A stretch of DNA of 64,000 nucleotides, taken from positions 934,038 to 998,037 of the forward strand of contig CM020618.1 in assembly GCA_009829735.1 (NCBI GenBank), written 5' to 3'. Below the pieces are notes generated by a model. That model saw nothing but the letters and a program-made list of their open reading frames with translations, had not been told where the DNA came from and ran no database searches. The position numbers were made by a program, and so were the translations under genes. This DNA is from Pyropia yezoensis. Lineage: Eukaryota > Rhodophyta > Bangiophyceae > Bangiales > Bangiaceae. Shown here one piece after another: positions 62,584 to 64,000 of the stretch; position 1 is the stretch's first letter, and every line of letters begins with the position of its first letter.

Positions 62584-64000
62584 ATGACCGGGGGGCGCTG
62601 GGGTCACCCAAGCAAGCCACCCCGGAGTACCGCGGGGAAAGCCCCACGGAGAGCGCGGTTGAGCCGACGCCGCATCAACCCCCGGGTACACCTTCCGGCC
62701 CCTACGACACGGCGTCAGGGGATTGATGACCACCCTCCAAGGTTGGGAGGAGAGGACGGGAAGCCCCGTCACGTTGAACCAGACAAGGGCCCTGTTCAGG
62801 ATGCCCGAGCTACACCGGATATCGGTGTAGGACATGTGTTGTTTACCTTGGAGAACTTCAAGGTATCAGCCACACTGGGGGTTGACCCCCAGTCGACACG
62901 ATCGTACTACCCTGTACTGGATACAGGGGCTGGACCCAACCTTATCCGGAAGGATACCCTCCCGGACAAGTGGCTTCCACGAGTCAGAGTGACTCGGGGA
63001 CCCACCATCAAGGACGCGAATGGTCGACTCATTCGTACGACCGCAGCGATGTCGCTGCAGGTTACCATCGGGGATCTCACCACGGAAGTTGACTTCCTGG
63101 TATGTGAAACGCTATCGGTGCCCTGCATACTGGGGTGCACCTTCATCAACGTTCACGTTGATGCAATCCGGCCAGGCCGGAGGACCGTCGAGCTTCAAGA
63201 AGCCGACGGGACGAAGCGAGGACACACGGCTATCGTCAGGGACCTGACGCTACAAGGAAGCCACGTTAACGTGGCTGAGGTGTACGCAAGCGTCGAGCCG
63301 AAGACACTTCGGTTGGCCAAGCGAACTCGCTTTGAGCCGTTGTCAGAGACAGTCCTCCCGGTTAACTGCGACCTCGCAGGCATCTGCAGAGTCCAGTCCA
63401 ACCTACGGACGTACAAGCGCCATGGGTTGACCATGGCCAACGGTCTCATAGACCTCCCAGCAGGAGGGTCGTCCCTCCTAGTGATGGCGAACTACCGCCG
63501 TAAGGCAGTCACCCTCCCGAAGGAACTATCCTCGGGATTGCCGAACTCTACGAAGGAGATATCCTTACCCCTGATAAGGAAGGTCAAGTGGAACCACTTG
63601 AAGTACTGGCGGTCGCCGAGACCACCGAGCGACAGCAACCCGATGACGGGAAGCCTAACCCATCGGCGGCTCCGGCGGACCTGCCGCCAAAGGACCAAGA
63701 GGCCTTGAAGGCACTGGCCGAGGCTGACCTCGACCACCTTCCCCCTTCGGTAGCCGAAGGGGTACGACGGATGCTAAGAAAGCATGACGTTATGTGGACA
63801 GGCGGGGCCTTGGGGACCATTGGGGCAACCAACATCGTATAGACCTGGTACCAGGCGCACGACCCGCCCGCTTCACAACCGCACCGAGCGGGACCTATGC
63901 AACGAGAGATCGTTGATGGAGAAGTGAAGAGGATGAGTGAAGCTAAGGTGATCCGACCTTCGATGTCGGAATGGGGTGCCCCAGTCGTTATTGTGCCGAA
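62584..64000 (+). CDS. Element 4 pol (5' part: protease and start of RT)
   Basis: The frame is open from the -1 shift site or from the ATG at 62584. The protease region has YYPVLDTGAGPN near residues 110-120 and a flap-side LSVPCILGCTFINV. The linker matches element 3 almost base for base. Relative to element 3 or the common reading, one G is missing near 63522, one C near 63830 and one T is extra near 63873; all are homopolymer changes, so they may be sequence errors. The sequence then enters the reverse transcriptase start (EVKRMSEAKVIRPSMSEWGA) and leaves the window. Confidence 0.88.

Larger units (their letters stand above)
59804..64000 (+). mobile_element. Element 4: Ty3/gypsy element, family B (5' part)
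   Basis: 5' LTR, PBS, leader, gag and the first third of pol, running off the window. It is inserted in the Harbinger transposase (left flank ccgcc). Gag is fully open. Pol shows only one-base homopolymer differences from element 3, so this is the best-preserved family B copy here. Confidence 0.93.

Noticed and set aside
1..64000. tRNA, rRNA or other structural RNA genes
   Set aside because: I looked for rRNA blocks and for tRNA-like sequences with T-loop and CCA-arm signals and found none I could support by eye.

Overview
This window looks like gene-poor, repeat-dominated nuclear DNA of a GC-rich eukaryote. The reasons are a 454-bp satellite, chromodomain-type Ty3/gypsy LTR retrotransposons, PIF/Harbinger transposase remnants and a Crinkler-RHS-type NTPase-nuclease gene. 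A protist or alga fits, but nothing here fixes the species. Four runs of exactly 500 N (5786-6285, 20154-20653, 32617-33116, 47761-48260) are scaffold gaps of nominal size. Distances and continuity across them are unknown, and monomers or elements beside some of them carry single-base homopolymer indels typical of consensus error.

Layout. 1-5785: 12 full copies plus a part copy of the satellite. 6286-20153: about 30 more copies in the opposite orientation. 20654-29857: a nearly complete Ty3/gypsy element on the minus strand (element 1, family A), with LTR, PBS, gag, pol with chromodomain, PPT and a cut 3' LTR. It also carries a 647-aa plus-strand (antisense) ORF between pol and the 3' LTR. 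29858-32616: GC-rich DNA with small doubtful ORFs, hairpins and a 54-bp tandem repeat. 33117-34213: a decayed, isolated copy of the family A antisense ORF. 34257-34945: the C-terminal part of a Harbinger transposase. 35318-41630: a decayed family B Ty3/gypsy element (element 2), interrupted inside its chromodomain by element 3. 41631-47760: element 3, family B, minus strand, with its own 673-aa antisense ORF placed where element 2 encodes its chromodomain. 48261-53560: TIR elements, minisatellites and GGC-rich sequence without a convincing gene. 53562-56393: the one convincing host-type gene, a 943-aa Crinkler-RHS-like protein. 56642-57982: a 1.34-kb near-palindrome made of two inverted TIR elements. 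58958-59803: a Harbinger transposase cut by element 4. 59804-64000: element 4, family B, plus strand, running off the window.

The most interesting system is in the retrotransposons. Families A and B, with very different gag genes, share four things: the same 19-nt primer-binding site, a G GGA AAC heptamer in the correct register just before the gag stop with pol in the -1 frame, a homologous antisense ORF, and a family-specific short interrupted palindrome scattered through the element (CAASTTG in A, strong; GTTGAC/GTCAAC in B, weaker). An element-encoded, antisense-transcribed protein that recognises a motif repeated in its own DNA would explain the pattern. That is inference.
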